From Paenibacillus_G elgii_A (GTDB taxonomy: Bacteria > Bacillota > Bacilli > Paenibacillales > NBRC-103111), in assembly GCA_042219835.1 (NCBI GenBank), contig JBHJMN010000016.1, positions 1 to 64,000 on the forward strand: a stretch of DNA of 64,000 nucleotides, written 5' to 3'. The position numbers were made by a program, and so were the translations under genes. Shown here piece by piece: positions 26,234-34,870 of the stretch; position 1 is the stretch's first letter; each line of letters opens with the position of its first letter. A model generated the notes under the pieces. The model saw nothing but the letters and a program-made list of their open reading frames with translations. It was not told the DNA's origin and made no database searches.

Positions 26234-26389
26234 ATGACATGAGGCGCGGAGTTGTAACAAAATCTGCGTTTTTTTTGAAATTTTGTTCAGAAAGATATGG
26301 ACGATGGTTAAATAAAACCTTTATAATGGAAATGGCTATAGAGCTTAATTTTACGCTTACATACAGATACATGGAAGGGGCAAACAAAA

Positions 26390-27448
26390 ATGAAAACATG
26401 GTTTAAATCAACGGCAGGCCTCATGCTCGCGGCTACGCTCGTCCTGAGCGGATGTGGAACGAAACCGGCGCCGCAAGATGCGGCTAACGGCGGCTCCAAG
26501 CCTGCGGAGAGCACAGCGGGAGCCAGTAAAAAAGGGGAAAAATTTAACATCGGCATGGTTACCGACATCGGCGGGGTCAACGACAAGTCGTTTAACCAAA
26601 GCGCGTGGGAAGGCCTGAACGAGATTAAGAAAGAAACCGGCGCCAATGTGAAGTACCAGCAAAGCAAAAGTGACGCGGACTTCATTCCTCATCTCAATTC
26701 ATACGTTAAAGATAAGTACAATCTGACCTGGGGGATCGGGTTCCTGATGGGAGACGCCATCAAGACGGTTGCGGCGCAAAACCCGAAATCGAACTTTGCG
26801 ATTATCGATAACGTCGTGGAAGCGCCAAACGTGGAATCCGTCACGTTTGCGGAACAGGAGGGATCGTATCTGACAGGCGTCGTCGCCGGTCTGATGACGA
26901 AAACGAACAAAATCGGCTTCGTAGGCGGCCTCGAAATTCCAGTCGTCAAGCGTTTCGAAACAGGCTTTAAGGCGGGGGTTGCCGCGGTCAACCCGAATGC
27001 GAAGGTTACGATCAACTATACGGCATCTTTCGACAAGCCGGACCTTGGAAAAGCGGCGGCAGCAACGATCTTTAACGACGGTGCGGACATCATTTTCCAG
27101 GTGGCGGGCGGAACGGGCAACGGCGTGTTCAACGAAGCGAAAGACCGTGTCAAAGCAGGCAAAAAAGTATGGGTCATCGGCGTGGACAAGGACCAGTCGC
27201 TTGAATTCGGCGACGATGTAACGTTGACCTCGATGGTGAAACGCGTCGACAAAGCGGTGAAGCGCGTGTCCATGGATGTGATTGACGGCAAATTCCAAGG
27301 CGGCAAAAACATTGTTCTCGGTCTCAAAGACGACGGCGTAGGCTTGCCGGAAACGTCCAAGAAGAACGTACCGGCTGATGTGCTGAAAAAAGTGGACGAA
27401 TATAAAGAAAAGATCATTAAAGGCGAAATCAAAGTTCCAGAAAAATAA
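26390..27448 (+). CDS. nupN: BMP-family nucleoside-binding lipoprotein of ABC transporter
   Basis: A 352-aa lipoprotein: lipobox LVLSGC with the lipidated Cys at about residue 22, then an Ala/Lys/Pro-rich spacer. The mature part is the BMP (basic membrane protein) fold: 'FNIGMVTDIGGVNDKSFNQSAWEG' (family signature D-x-G-G-x-x-D-x-S-F-N-Q), 'FAEQEGSYLTGVVAGLMTKT' and 'FQVAGGTGNGVF'. Members bind purine nucleosides. Followed by an ATPase with two ABC domains and two permeases, so the four genes correspond to the B. subtilis guanosine transporter NupNOPQ (YufNOPQ). RBS AGGGG before the ATG. The symbol is by analogy. Confidence 0.9.
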   Translation: MKTWFKSTAGLMLAATLVLSGCGTKPAPQDAANGGSKPAESTAGASKKGEKFNIGMVTDIGGVNDKSFNQSAWEGLNEIKKETGANVKYQQSKSDADFIPHLNSYVKDKYNLTWGIGFLMGDAIKTVAAQNPKSNFAIIDNVVEAPNVESVTFAEQEGSYLTGVVAGLMTKTNKIGFVGGLEIPVVKRFETGFKAGVAAVNPNAKVTINYTASFDKPDLGKAAAATIFNDGADIIFQVAGGTGNGVFNEAKDRVKAGKKVWVIGVDKDQSLEFGDDVTLTSMVKRVDKAVKRVSMDVIDGKFQGGKNIVLGLKDDGVGLPETSKKNVPADVLKKVDEYKEKIIKGEIKVPEK

Positions 27449-27537
27449 ATTCCAATTCGACAAGGCTGGTGACCCACCGGCCTTGTCGTTTGATTTGCAT
27501 CTTGTACGTACGTTACATTTTGTGGGGAGGGAAGCTC

Positions 27538-29070
27538 ATGAGTTCACCCGACATGATGGTCGAACTGCGAGGGATTACAAAGCGTTTTCCCGGCATCACG
27601 GCCAACGACTCCATCAGCTTGAAGCTGCGCAAGGGAGAGATCCATGCGTTGCTGGGCGAGAACGGAGCAGGTAAATCGACGTTGATGAACATTTTGTTCG
27701 GCCTATACCAACCGGATGAGGGCGAGATCTGGGTCAAAGGCAGCAAAGCTGCGATCGATAGTCCGATGAAGGCGATCGAGCTGGGAATCGGTATGGTGCA
27801 TCAGCACTTCAAGCTCGTACAGCCGTTCACCATAACGGAAAATATTATTCTTGGCAGCGAACCCCGTAAGGGCTCTTCCATCAACTATAAAGAAGCGGAC
27901 GAGAAGGTTAGAAGAATCTCGGAGCAGTACGGTCTCAAAGTCGATCCGAAAGCGAAGATCGAAGATATTTCCGTCGGCATGCAGCAGCGCGCCGAGATTT
28001 TGAAAACGCTGTATCGCGGGGCGGACATCCTGATTTTCGACGAGCCGACCGCCGTGCTGACGCCGCAAGAAATTCAAGAATTGATGGATATTATGCGACG
28101 GCTTGCCGCCGAAGGGAAATCCATCATTCTGATCACGCATAAGCTGAAGGAAATTATGGCGATTGCCGACACCTGCACGATTATCCGGCGCGGGAAGGTT
28201 ATCGATTCGGTGAAGATCGCCGAATCGAATCCACAGCAGCTTGCCGAGAAGATGGTTGGGCGCAGCGTGACGTTCAAGGTCAGTAAGACCAAGGCTGCAC
28301 CCGGTGCTCCGGTGCTGCAGATTCGCGGTCTGACGGTCAAGGATAACCGGAACCTTCCCGCCCTGAAAAGCCTCTCGCTTGAGGTGCGGGCGGGAGAGAT
28401 TCTCGGACTCGCAGGCGTGGACGGCAACGGGCAAAGCGAGCTGATCGAAGCACTGACGGGGCTGCGGGCTGTGGACGGCGGAGAGATTCTACTGCAGGAT
28501 AAGCCGCTGGCCAACCGTTCCCCACGGTTCATCTCCGAGGCCGGTGTATCGCATATTCCGGAGGATCGGCATAAACACGGACTCGTGCTGGATTTCTCGA
28601 TGAGCGAGAATATGGTATTGGAGACGTATTACCAACCGAAATATAACCGTGGGGGTTTTCTGAACAGCAAGGCGATCGAAGCCCAGGCGCAGCGGCTGAT
28701 CGGCGAGTTCGACGTGCGTACGCCAAGCATCCATACGAAGGCGCGCGCGCTATCCGGCGGGAACCAGCAGAAGGCGATCATCGCCCGCGAGCTGGATAAA
28801 AACCCCGAGCTACTGATCGCAGCTCAGCCGACCCGGGGATTGGATGTCGTCGCCATCGAATTCGTACACCGTAAGCTGATCGAAGCCAGAGATCAGGGGA
28901 AAGCCGTGCTGCTGATCTCGTTTGAGCTGGATGAGATTCGCAACGTATCCGACCGGATTGCGGTTATTCACAGTGGCCGAATTGTCGGCGAGGTGGACCC
29001 CGAAACGACGAATGAGGAAGAATTGGGGCTGTTGATGGCCGGTGGACAAGGAGAGACCGATCATGGATAA
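27538..29070 (+). CDS. nupO: Nucleoside ABC transporter ATPase (two ABC domains)
   Basis: A 510-aa protein with tandem ABC domains. The first has Walker A GENGAGKS, signature ISVGMQQR and Walker B ILIFDEPTA. The second has a degenerate Walker A (GVDGNGQS), signature LSGGNQQK and a degenerate Walker B (LLIAAQPTRG). This asymmetry is normal in the sugar/nucleoside type with fused ATPases. The second site probably does not hydrolyse ATP. Start at ATG 27538 because GGGGAGG stands seven bases before; an in-frame ATG at 27469 lacks a site. It overlaps the next permease gene by 8 bp. Confidence 0.92.
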   Translation: MSSPDMMVELRGITKRFPGITANDSISLKLRKGEIHALLGENGAGKSTLMNILFGLYQPDEGEIWVKGSKAAIDSPMKAIELGIGMVHQHFKLVQPFTITENIILGSEPRKGSSINYKEADEKVRRISEQYGLKVDPKAKIEDISVGMQQRAEILKTLYRGADILIFDEPTAVLTPQEIQELMDIMRRLAAEGKSIILITHKLKEIMAIADTCTIIRRGKVIDSVKIAESNPQQLAEKMVGRSVTFKVSKTKAAPGAPVLQIRGLTVKDNRNLPALKSLSLEVRAGEILGLAGVDGNGQSELIEALTGLRAVDGGEILLQDKPLANRSPRFISEAGVSHIPEDRHKHGLVLDFSMSENMVLETYYQPKYNRGGFLNSKAIEAQAQRLIGEFDVRTPSIHTKARALSGGNQQKAIIARELDKNPELLIAAQPTRGLDVVAIEFVHRKLIEARDQGKAVLLISFELDEIRNVSDRIAVIHSGRIVGEVDPETTNEEELGLLMAGGQGETDHG

Positions 29071-30139
29071 ATTGTTTAAAATCATGACCAAAGACTCGGC
29101 GCTGGTCCCGTTTGTCGCGATCTTGATGGGGCTGCTTTTCGGAGCGCTGGTGATGCTGGCCGGCGGCTATAATCCGCTGGCCGCCTACGGCGCGCTGGTA
29201 GGCAAGGTATTCGGGGACTCTTACGATTTTGGTGAGACGATCCGCGAGATTACTCCGCTTATTTTGACGGGACTGTCCGTCGCTTTTGCATTCCGTACCG
29301 GGCTGTTCAACATCGGCGGGGAAGGACAGTTCATGATGGGGATGACAGCAGCCTCCGTTATCGGTATCAAGCTGCAATTGCCTTGGTTTATTCATGCGCC
29401 GCTTGCCGTCGTCGCCGGTGCGCTGATCGGAGGGATATGGGGCGCGATTGCCGGGTATTTGAAGGCGAAGCGGGGCGTTAACGAAGTTATCACCACGATT
29501 ATGCTGAACTGGATTGCGTTGTATATCTCCAACTACGTGGTCAATCAATTTCTGCTGCAGCCGGGACAGCAGCGTTCGTATCCGACGCAGGATTCGGCCA
29601 CGCTCTCGATCGGCTGGCTGTCCGAATTGATGGGCAACGCCCGGATGCACTGGGGCACGGTGATTGCTTTGGCGGCAGCAACGGTATTCTACGTGCTGCT
29701 GTGGAAGACGAAGCAAGGCTATGAGCTGCGCGCCGTCGGACACAATCCGCACGCCGCCCGCTATTCGGGAATGAACGTGAATCGCAATATCATCAAATCG
29801 ATGTTCATTAGCGGCATTTTTGCCGGGCTGGCAGGCGTCGTCGATGTGCTGGGCGTGTTCCATTATCAGACCGTGGTGGCCGCTTCGCCGGGCTACGGCT
29901 TCGACGGGGTCGCAGTAGCGCTGCTGGGCGGCAACAATCCGCTGGGCGTCGTGCTGGCAGCCGTGTTGTTCGGCTCGCTTACGTACGGCTCGGCCGGGAT
30001 GAGCTTCGCCGCGGACGTTCCGCCGGAAATCATCCGCGTCGTCATCGGCTCGGTCATTTTCTTCGTAGCGACTCACGGTATCGTGCGCTGGGTGCTGCTC
30101 CCGATATACGCCAAGCGGAAAAAAGAGGAGGCGGCTTAG
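29063..30139 (+). CDS. nupP: Nucleoside ABC transporter permease 1
   Basis: A 358-aa membrane protein with about nine helices, BPD_transp_2 type. The conserved 'AFRTGLFNIGGEGQFMMG' near residue 75 and 'LRAVGHNPHAARYSGMN' are the usual signature segments of this permease class. Start at ATG 29063, seven bases after AAGGAGAG, overlapping the ATPase stop; GTG 29042 is less likely. Adjoins the second permease with no gap. Confidence 0.9.
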   Translation: MDKLFKIMTKDSALVPFVAILMGLLFGALVMLAGGYNPLAAYGALVGKVFGDSYDFGETIREITPLILTGLSVAFAFRTGLFNIGGEGQFMMGMTAASVIGIKLQLPWFIHAPLAVVAGALIGGIWGAIAGYLKAKRGVNEVITTIMLNWIALYISNYVVNQFLLQPGQQRSYPTQDSATLSIGWLSELMGNARMHWGTVIALAAATVFYVLLWKTKQGYELRAVGHNPHAARYSGMNVNRNIIKSMFISGIFAGLAGVVDVLGVFHYQTVVAASPGYGFDGVAVALLGGNNPLGVVLAAVLFGSLTYGSAGMSFAADVPPEIIRVVIGSVIFFVATHGIVRWVLLPIYAKRKKEEAA

Positions 30140-31102
30140 ATGGATGCATTGAATATCTTCGGCGAGCTGATCAACACCACGCTGGTGTTTTCCACTGCGC
30201 TGATCTTTGCCGCCTTGGGCGGCATTTTCTCGGAGCGGTCGGGCATCGTCAATATCGGTCTGGAAGGACTGATGGTATCCGGGGCGTTCGCCGCCGCTAT
30301 CGCCACGTATTTCGCCGAGAAAGCGGGGATGGATGGAGCGGCGCCGTGGATTGGCCTGGTGGCCGCCATTATTTTCGGGATCGCCTTCTCTCTGATTCAT
30401 GCCGTGGCAACGGTAACGTTTAACGCGAACCAAGTCGTCAGCGGCGTCGTCATCAACTTTTTGGCGGCCGGGCTTACGGTATATCTAGTTAAAATTCTTT
30501 TCGAAGGGTCGGGGCAAACGGAAACGCTGAATGCGGTATTTACCAAAGTGGCGATTCCGGGGCTGTCTTCTATCCCGCTGATCGGCGAAGCCTTCTTCAA
30601 GGCTTATCCTACGACGTATCTGGCGCTCATTCTGGTTGCCGTGACGTATTACGTCATCTACAAAACGCCGTTCGGCTTGCGTCTGCGTTCTGTAGGGGAG
30701 CATCCGAGCGCAGCCGATACGATGGGCATCCGCGTCTCCCGTTACCGGTATATCGGCGTCATGATCAGCGGCGCGCTCGCGGGTCTTGGCGGGGCGACAA
30801 TTACGCTGACGACGACGAGCAGTTTTTCGCATAATACGATTTCCGGTCAAGGCTTTATCGCCCTTGCGGCGATGATCTTTGGTAAATGGCACCCGGTCGG
30901 CGCGTTGGGCGCCGCGCTCTTCTTCGGCTTTGCTCAGGCAATCCGCAACTTCGTGCAGCTGTTCGATTTTGCCAAAAACATTCCGATGGAGTTTCTCTTC
31001 ATGCTGCCGTACGTGCTGACGATTTTGGTGCTTGCCGGCGCCGTAGGCCGGGCAGTACCGCCCTCCTCACTTGGCCAAACGTACGAACCCGGCAAACGAT
31101 AA
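30140..31102 (+). CDS. nupQ: Nucleoside ABC transporter permease 2
   Basis: A 320-aa membrane protein of the same BPD_transp_2 class, with 'SERSGIVNIGLEGLMVSGAF' near its start and 'LRLRSVGEHPSAADTMGI' in the middle. GAGGAGG lies nine bases before the ATG, inside the end of the first permease gene. The two permeases form the heterodimeric channel for the BMP lipoprotein. Last gene of the operon, before a strong terminator. Confidence 0.9.
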   Translation: MDALNIFGELINTTLVFSTALIFAALGGIFSERSGIVNIGLEGLMVSGAFAAAIATYFAEKAGMDGAAPWIGLVAAIIFGIAFSLIHAVATVTFNANQVVSGVVINFLAAGLTVYLVKILFEGSGQTETLNAVFTKVAIPGLSSIPLIGEAFFKAYPTTYLALILVAVTYYVIYKTPFGLRLRSVGEHPSAADTMGIRVSRYRYIGVMISGALAGLGGATITLTTTSSFSHNTISGQGFIALAAMIFGKWHPVGALGAALFFGFAQAIRNFVQLFDFAKNIPMEFLFMLPYVLTILVLAGAVGRAVPPSSLGQTYEPGKR

Positions 31103-31109
31103 TCCTTTA

Positions 31110-31163
31110 AAAAACAAAGTGCTTCCGCGCCGCAGGTTATGCGAACGGAGCACTTTGTTTTTG
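31110..31163. terminator. Terminator between convergent genes
   Basis: AAAACAAAGTGCTtCCG / CGGAGCACTTTGTTTT hairpin with a ~22-base loop and T tract on both strands. It ends the nup operon and the minus-strand nucleotidyltransferase gene. Confidence 0.8.
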
Positions 31164-31165
31164 CG

Positions 31166-31906
31166 TTATGGTCCGGTTTCTTCGTCGCCCGGATCATCGC
31201 CTTCGGCATACCCTTCAACAAGAAAGCCTCCGAACGGCTCCAGCAGCTTTTGTACGAAAGCGGAAAGGGGCTCGGTGCGATCCAGCCGGTAATAGGCTTC
31301 AAGCGCTTCGTACAGCTCTTCCGCGAGGGCCGGGTCCGACTGCTTGAGGCTGCGCTGCAGCCACTTCCCGTCTCCGATCCAGAAGCCGCTGGTCCGCAGT
31401 GCGAATTCAGCGAGCATCCCGGCAAGCTTTGCCGTTATGAATAAGCCTTCGGATCGCGAGGCGCTGCATTCCAGATCCGTCAGCGTCTCGCCGATTTCAT
31501 ACCGCGCCCGGTCGAGCTCTTGGAGGGACCAGGCCGGAGGACCGGCATCGAAATCGTGCCTTGCTTCCTCGATGATGGCCGCAATGTGCTCGTAACCGCG
31601 GAGCACGATGCCCTCCGAGCACATGCGCAGCAGAGAAGGAATGGCCGATTCCACCGCCTGATCAAAAAAGTAGCGGTACGAATCTCTGTTCAATACGAAC
31701 GCTTCGATGACCCACCCGAAAGCCCGGTACGTTTTTCGGAATGGCCCAAATTGGGATTCATCGAATAGGACGATGTCCAGGTCCGACCCTGGCGTCGCGC
31801 CCCCTTGGACGACGCTTCCGGCCAGAATGGCCGCTTCGCTTTGCGGAAACCGCATATTCACAAACCGCTGTGCGGCTTCAAGGCCTGACAGGCTCATGGT
31901 AGGCAT
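31166..31906 (-). CDS. Nucleotidyltransferase-domain protein
   Basis: About 246 aa. The motif GSVVQGGATPGSDLDIVLFD in the first 50 residues is the Pol-β-type nucleotidyltransferase core (G-S-x10-11-D-x-D), here with both metal-binding aspartates. The C-terminal part is helical, KNTase- or HEPN-like. Such proteins transfer nucleotides to small molecules, for example antibiotics, but the substrate is not evident. There is no clear ribosome site. TTG 31915, ATG 31906 and ATG 31897 are all possible starts; the ATG at 31906 is used here. Confidence 0.75.
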   Translation of the reverse strand: MPTMSLSGLEAAQRFVNMRFPQSEAAILAGSVVQGGATPGSDLDIVLFDESQFGPFRKTYRAFGWVIEAFVLNRDSYRYFFDQAVESAIPSLLRMCSEGIVLRGYEHIAAIIEEARHDFDAGPPAWSLQELDRARYEIGETLTDLECSASRSEGLFITAKLAGMLAEFALRTSGFWIGDGKWLQRSLKQSDPALAEELYEALEAYYRLDRTEPLSAFVQKLLEPFGGFLVEGYAEGDDPGDEETGP

Positions 31907-31983
31907 CACGCTCAACTTAATTTAGGATAGTTCAACATATGCTTAAGCCGGCCTGATGTTGCTACTTTTCGTCAAGACGCTCG

Positions 31984-32706
31984 TCATTTTCGGGCAATAA
32001 ACAGGGCGTGCTCCAAGTAATCGTGGTTCGCGGCAATCAGATCGTCGTGCGCAATCGACGTTTGCCAGACGGATGCATCAAGCAAAGCTCCCGGGTCCAT
32101 GACCTGGTTCATATCGGGGTAGGCGATTTGGTCGTCCGTGACATGCTCCTTAAAGGCCGAGCGGTCGCAAACGGTGGTCTCGGTAAAACCGGACGCCTGA
32201 AGCAGCTCGATCCATTTTCGTTCCGTGAGCAGGCTTTTCAACTGAAAGAAGCCGGTGACCTTACGGTAAGCCTCTTCTGTGATCGAGGGGGTGGCGATCA
32301 CCTCCCGGTCGTAAAGAATACCGCCGGGCCGGAGCACTCGGCCGTATTCGGCCAACGCACGTTCGATGTCGGCAAAATTCGTAACCGATTCGGCGAGCAC
32401 GACGTCGAAGGTCGCGGCTTCGAACGGCAGTGCCGTGATGTCTCCTTCCACGAACCTCACGTCAAGCTGTTCGGCTTCAGCCCGGAGCTTCGCTTTGGCC
32501 AGCATGTCGGGACGAAGGTCGAGCCCTGTAATGTCGAACCCTTGTCTTGTCAGATAGCAGGACGTTCTTCCCGTACCGCATCCGACCTCCAGTACTCGGC
32601 TTCCCGCGGGCAGCGGAAAGCGGGAAAGCTGGGACATGGTGGCGGAGAAGCCGCCGGGATGCGCGCTTCCGACGCCCAAACGGGACAGCATATCCAAATA
32701 GTTCAC
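31984..32706 (-). CDS. Class I SAM-dependent methyltransferase
   Basis: A 240-aa protein with the SAM-binding motif I VLEVGCGTGRTSCYL. Motif II/III segments GLDLRPDMLAKA and DVVLAESVTNFAD follow, then GRVLRPGGILYDRE as in Methyltransf_11 proteins. The GTG start at 32706 lies seven bases after AAGGAG. A longer open reading to 33120 overlaps the deacetylase gene and is not used. Substrate unknown. Upstream on the same strand is a secreted polysaccharide deacetylase. Confidence 0.85.
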   Translation of the reverse strand: MNYLDMLSRLGVGSAHPGGFSATMSQLSRFPLPAGSRVLEVGCGTGRTSCYLTRQGFDITGLDLRPDMLAKAKLRAEAEQLDVRFVEGDITALPFEAATFDVVLAESVTNFADIERALAEYGRVLRPGGILYDREVIATPSITEEAYRKVTGFFQLKSLLTERKWIELLQASGFTETTVCDRSAFKEHVTDDQIAYPDMNQVMDPGALLDASVWQTSIAHDDLIAANHDYLEHALFIARK

Positions 32707-32771
32707 CGCACTGCTCCTTCCTCTTCCTAAAATACAGATCACTGTATGGTATGGAAGGGGAGGGCATTCGG

Positions 32772-33548
32772 TTATGGATGGATGTCCGGGGTGCGCAACT
32801 TTTTTACGGGGTTCACTTTGCCGTAGGTCAACAGCTCCGATACGGTAACGAAACGGAAGCCGCGCTTCTTCAGCTCGGGTAAAATTTCCTTGAGCGCATC
32901 TGCAGTCTGGCCTTTCCCTTCCACGTAATCGTGGAGCAGCACGATATTCCCGTTGCGCGCATTGCCGAGAACCTTGTTGACGATTTTGTCGACTCCCGGA
33001 GAACTCCAGTCCCTCGAATCCTGCTGCCAGGACCACATCACGACCACATACCCTTCGCTCCTCGCCATTTGGATCAGCTTCTCGTTGTAAAAGCCCCCTG
33101 GCGGCCGAAACAGACGGCATTTTTGACCGGAGGCTGCAAAGATGACCTCCTCTGCGCGTTGTATATCTTGTTTCAGCTTGGAGACGGATCCGTTTCGTTT
33201 AAAATACGTATGGGTATACGTATGATTGGCCAGCTCGTGGCCTTCCTCCGCTTCGCGCCTCGCCAGCTCCGGGAACCTCTCTACCTTGTTGCCGACCAGG
33301 AAAAACGTTGCCTTCGCTTCGTAAAGCTTGAGAAGATCGAGAATTCGTGCGGTATCGTCCGGGTCGGGGCCGTCATCGAACGTAAGCGCAATGACTTTTT
33401 CCGCCGTCGGCACTTCCCAGATGACCTCGCCTCGTCGTTCGTAGTAGGCCCTTCCTTTCCGGGGCGCGTCCTCTGCCGTGACGGAAGACTGAACCATAAG
33501 CAGGCCTGCCACGGCAGCCGCCAATGTAGCCGTAATGATCTTACGAAT
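32772..33548 (-). CDS. Secreted polysaccharide deacetylase (NodB domain), possible ATT start
   Basis: About 258 aa. The NodB-type catalytic domain has TFDDGPDP (catalytic Asp and first metal Asp), HTYTH (metal-binding H-x3-H), RPPGG and LLHDY, as in PdaA and chitin/peptidoglycan deacetylases. A signal peptide precedes it. The first conventional start is TTG 33524, but it lacks a ribosome site and would leave out the positive N-region. An in-frame ATT at 33546-33548, seven bases after AGGAGGG, gives IRKIITATLAAAV..., a perfect signal peptide. ATT (as in infC) is therefore the likely start. Predicted to deacetylate GlcNAc or MurNAc residues in the wall. Confidence 0.85.
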   Translation of the reverse strand: MRKIITATLAAAVAGLLMVQSSVTAEDAPRKGRAYYERRGEVIWEVPTAEKVIALTFDDGPDPDDTARILDLLKLYEAKATFFLVGNKVERFPELARREAEEGHELANHTYTHTYFKRNGSVSKLKQDIQRAEEVIFAASGQKCRLFRPPGGFYNEKLIQMARSEGYVVVMWSWQQDSRDWSSPGVDKIVNKVLGNARNGNIVLLHDYVEGKGQTADALKEILPELKKRGFRFVTVSELLTYGKVNPVKKLRTPDIHP

Positions 33549-33698
33549 GACCGATCCCTCCTGAACGCAAATGTTAGATTTTAGGATGGCCTGTCCGGTG
33601 AGGATTATAACGATCCTCCGTTTCTACCTTTTTCCTTGTGTGAAAATGCCATCGAAACGGCAAGCTAATGTCATATCCTTGAAGTACGGAGGAAACGT

Positions 33699-34859
33699 AT
33701 GAAAAAAGGGGTTCTGATCATGGCGGCGGCCGCGGTCTGTATCGGTCTCGGGTCGTTGCCCGTCCGCGCAGGGGCGCCTGCCGCCCCGTCCAAGCTCACC
33801 TTCGTCGTGCAGGCCTCGCCGGAATCGGCTATGCGCAGCGAGCTGACGGTCCGATTGCCCAAGCTGCTCAAGAAGCTGCTGCCGTCGAAGGTACGGCCTG
33901 TGCAGCAGGTGCCGCTTACGGATGTGTATGCGGTGCTGGAGAAGCAAGGAGCGGCGGTCCGGTATGCGATCGACGCGCATGGTAACTGGTACGATACGCA
34001 GCATAGGCAATCGCTGGAGCTGCCAAAGGTTCTAAAAGATCGGCTTCACGGATATGCCGAAGCGGTCCGTGCCGCCCATTACGGTCAACTGGCCCCGTGG
34101 GAGGAAGTGCGAAAAACGGTTGCCATGAAAGCGGTATGCCGGATCGTTGACTTGGAGACGGGGCTCGCCTTTCAAGCGCAGCGCCGCGCCGGCAGCAGCC
34201 ATGCGGATATGCAGCCGCTGACCAAAGCGGACACTGCGGTAATGAAAGAGATCTATAAAGGCGTTTGGAGCTGGAAACGGAGAGCCGTATTGGTCGAAAA
34301 GGACGGGCGGTCGTTTGCCGCTTCGATGCACGGTATGCCGCATGGCGGCGATGGCATTCCCGGCAACGGGTTTTCTGGACATTTTTGCGTCCATTTTCTC
34401 GGGAGCACTACCCATCGCTCCAAAACTGTGGACCCCGACCATCAATGGATGGTGTACAAAGCGGCCGGCCGTCTGGAGGAAGGCTTCAGGGTTGCTTCGC
34501 CTTATGCCGTGGCGGACAGCTTCCTGATCGCGATCAATCAACAGGACCCGCAGCTGCTACGATACGCTATTGGCGATACGGCAAACCCTGAGGTGGAGCA
34601 GTATATAAGCGGCATAGGCAAAATTAAGGCCATCCGCCGGATCAACCCGATCCGCGATCAGGATACAAACGGCCGGCTCGGACTGGAGCTGCCCGTCGAG
34701 GTGACGGTCCATGAGGTCGACCGTCGACCGATAAAGCAGAAGCTTACCTTTTACATGAAACGCAGCAACGAGAGCGCCAGATGGGTCATCGAGCGTATCG
34801 AACCTCCTTTTTTCCCCGGCCAAATGTCAAAAGCCCTTCGCCGCGCACAGAGCTTTTGA
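33699..34859 (+). CDS. Secreted protein with HGxPHG and GHFCxHF motifs, unknown function
   Basis: A 386-aa protein with a signal peptide (MKKGVLIMAAAAVCIGLGSLPVRAG). In the middle, 'SMHGMPHGGD...NGFSGHFCVHFLGSTTHRS...DPDHQ' contains evenly placed His, Cys and Asp residues. This looks like a catalytic centre and faintly resembles L,D-transpeptidase (SHG...C) geometry. A similar region is known to me from unannotated Firmicute wall-associated proteins. The C-terminal part is an NTF2/Cu-amine-oxidase-like β-rich tail. A hairpin (34826-34860) spans the stop codon. Function unknown; a wall-modifying enzyme is only a suggestion. Confidence 0.75.
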   Translation: MKKGVLIMAAAAVCIGLGSLPVRAGAPAAPSKLTFVVQASPESAMRSELTVRLPKLLKKLLPSKVRPVQQVPLTDVYAVLEKQGAAVRYAIDAHGNWYDTQHRQSLELPKVLKDRLHGYAEAVRAAHYGQLAPWEEVRKTVAMKAVCRIVDLETGLAFQAQRRAGSSHADMQPLTKADTAVMKEIYKGVWSWKRRAVLVEKDGRSFAASMHGMPHGGDGIPGNGFSGHFCVHFLGSTTHRSKTVDPDHQWMVYKAAGRLEEGFRVASPYAVADSFLIAINQQDPQLLRYAIGDTANPEVEQYISGIGKIKAIRRINPIRDQDTNGRLGLELPVEVTVHEVDRRPIKQKLTFYMKRSNESARWVIERIEPPFFPGQMSKALRRAQSF

Positions 34860-34870
34860 CGTTACAGACA

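Noticed and set aside
26150..26389. Purine riboswitch before the nucleoside transporter
   Set aside because: No conserved loop or core sequence of the purine aptamer seen; only promoter-like AT-rich sequence.
26224..26406. 60-codon ORF overlapping the lipoprotein start
   Set aside because: No ribosome site and it overlaps the well-supported start of the BMP lipoprotein.
28964..30433. 489-codon open frame on the minus strand
   Set aside because: Antisense to the nup permease genes, whose family motifs are clear.
34826..34860. Hairpin across the stop of the secreted unknown protein as terminator
   Set aside because: Arms are good (GTCAAAAGC/GCTTTTGAC) but no T tract follows on the plus strand, so it is not listed as a terminator.
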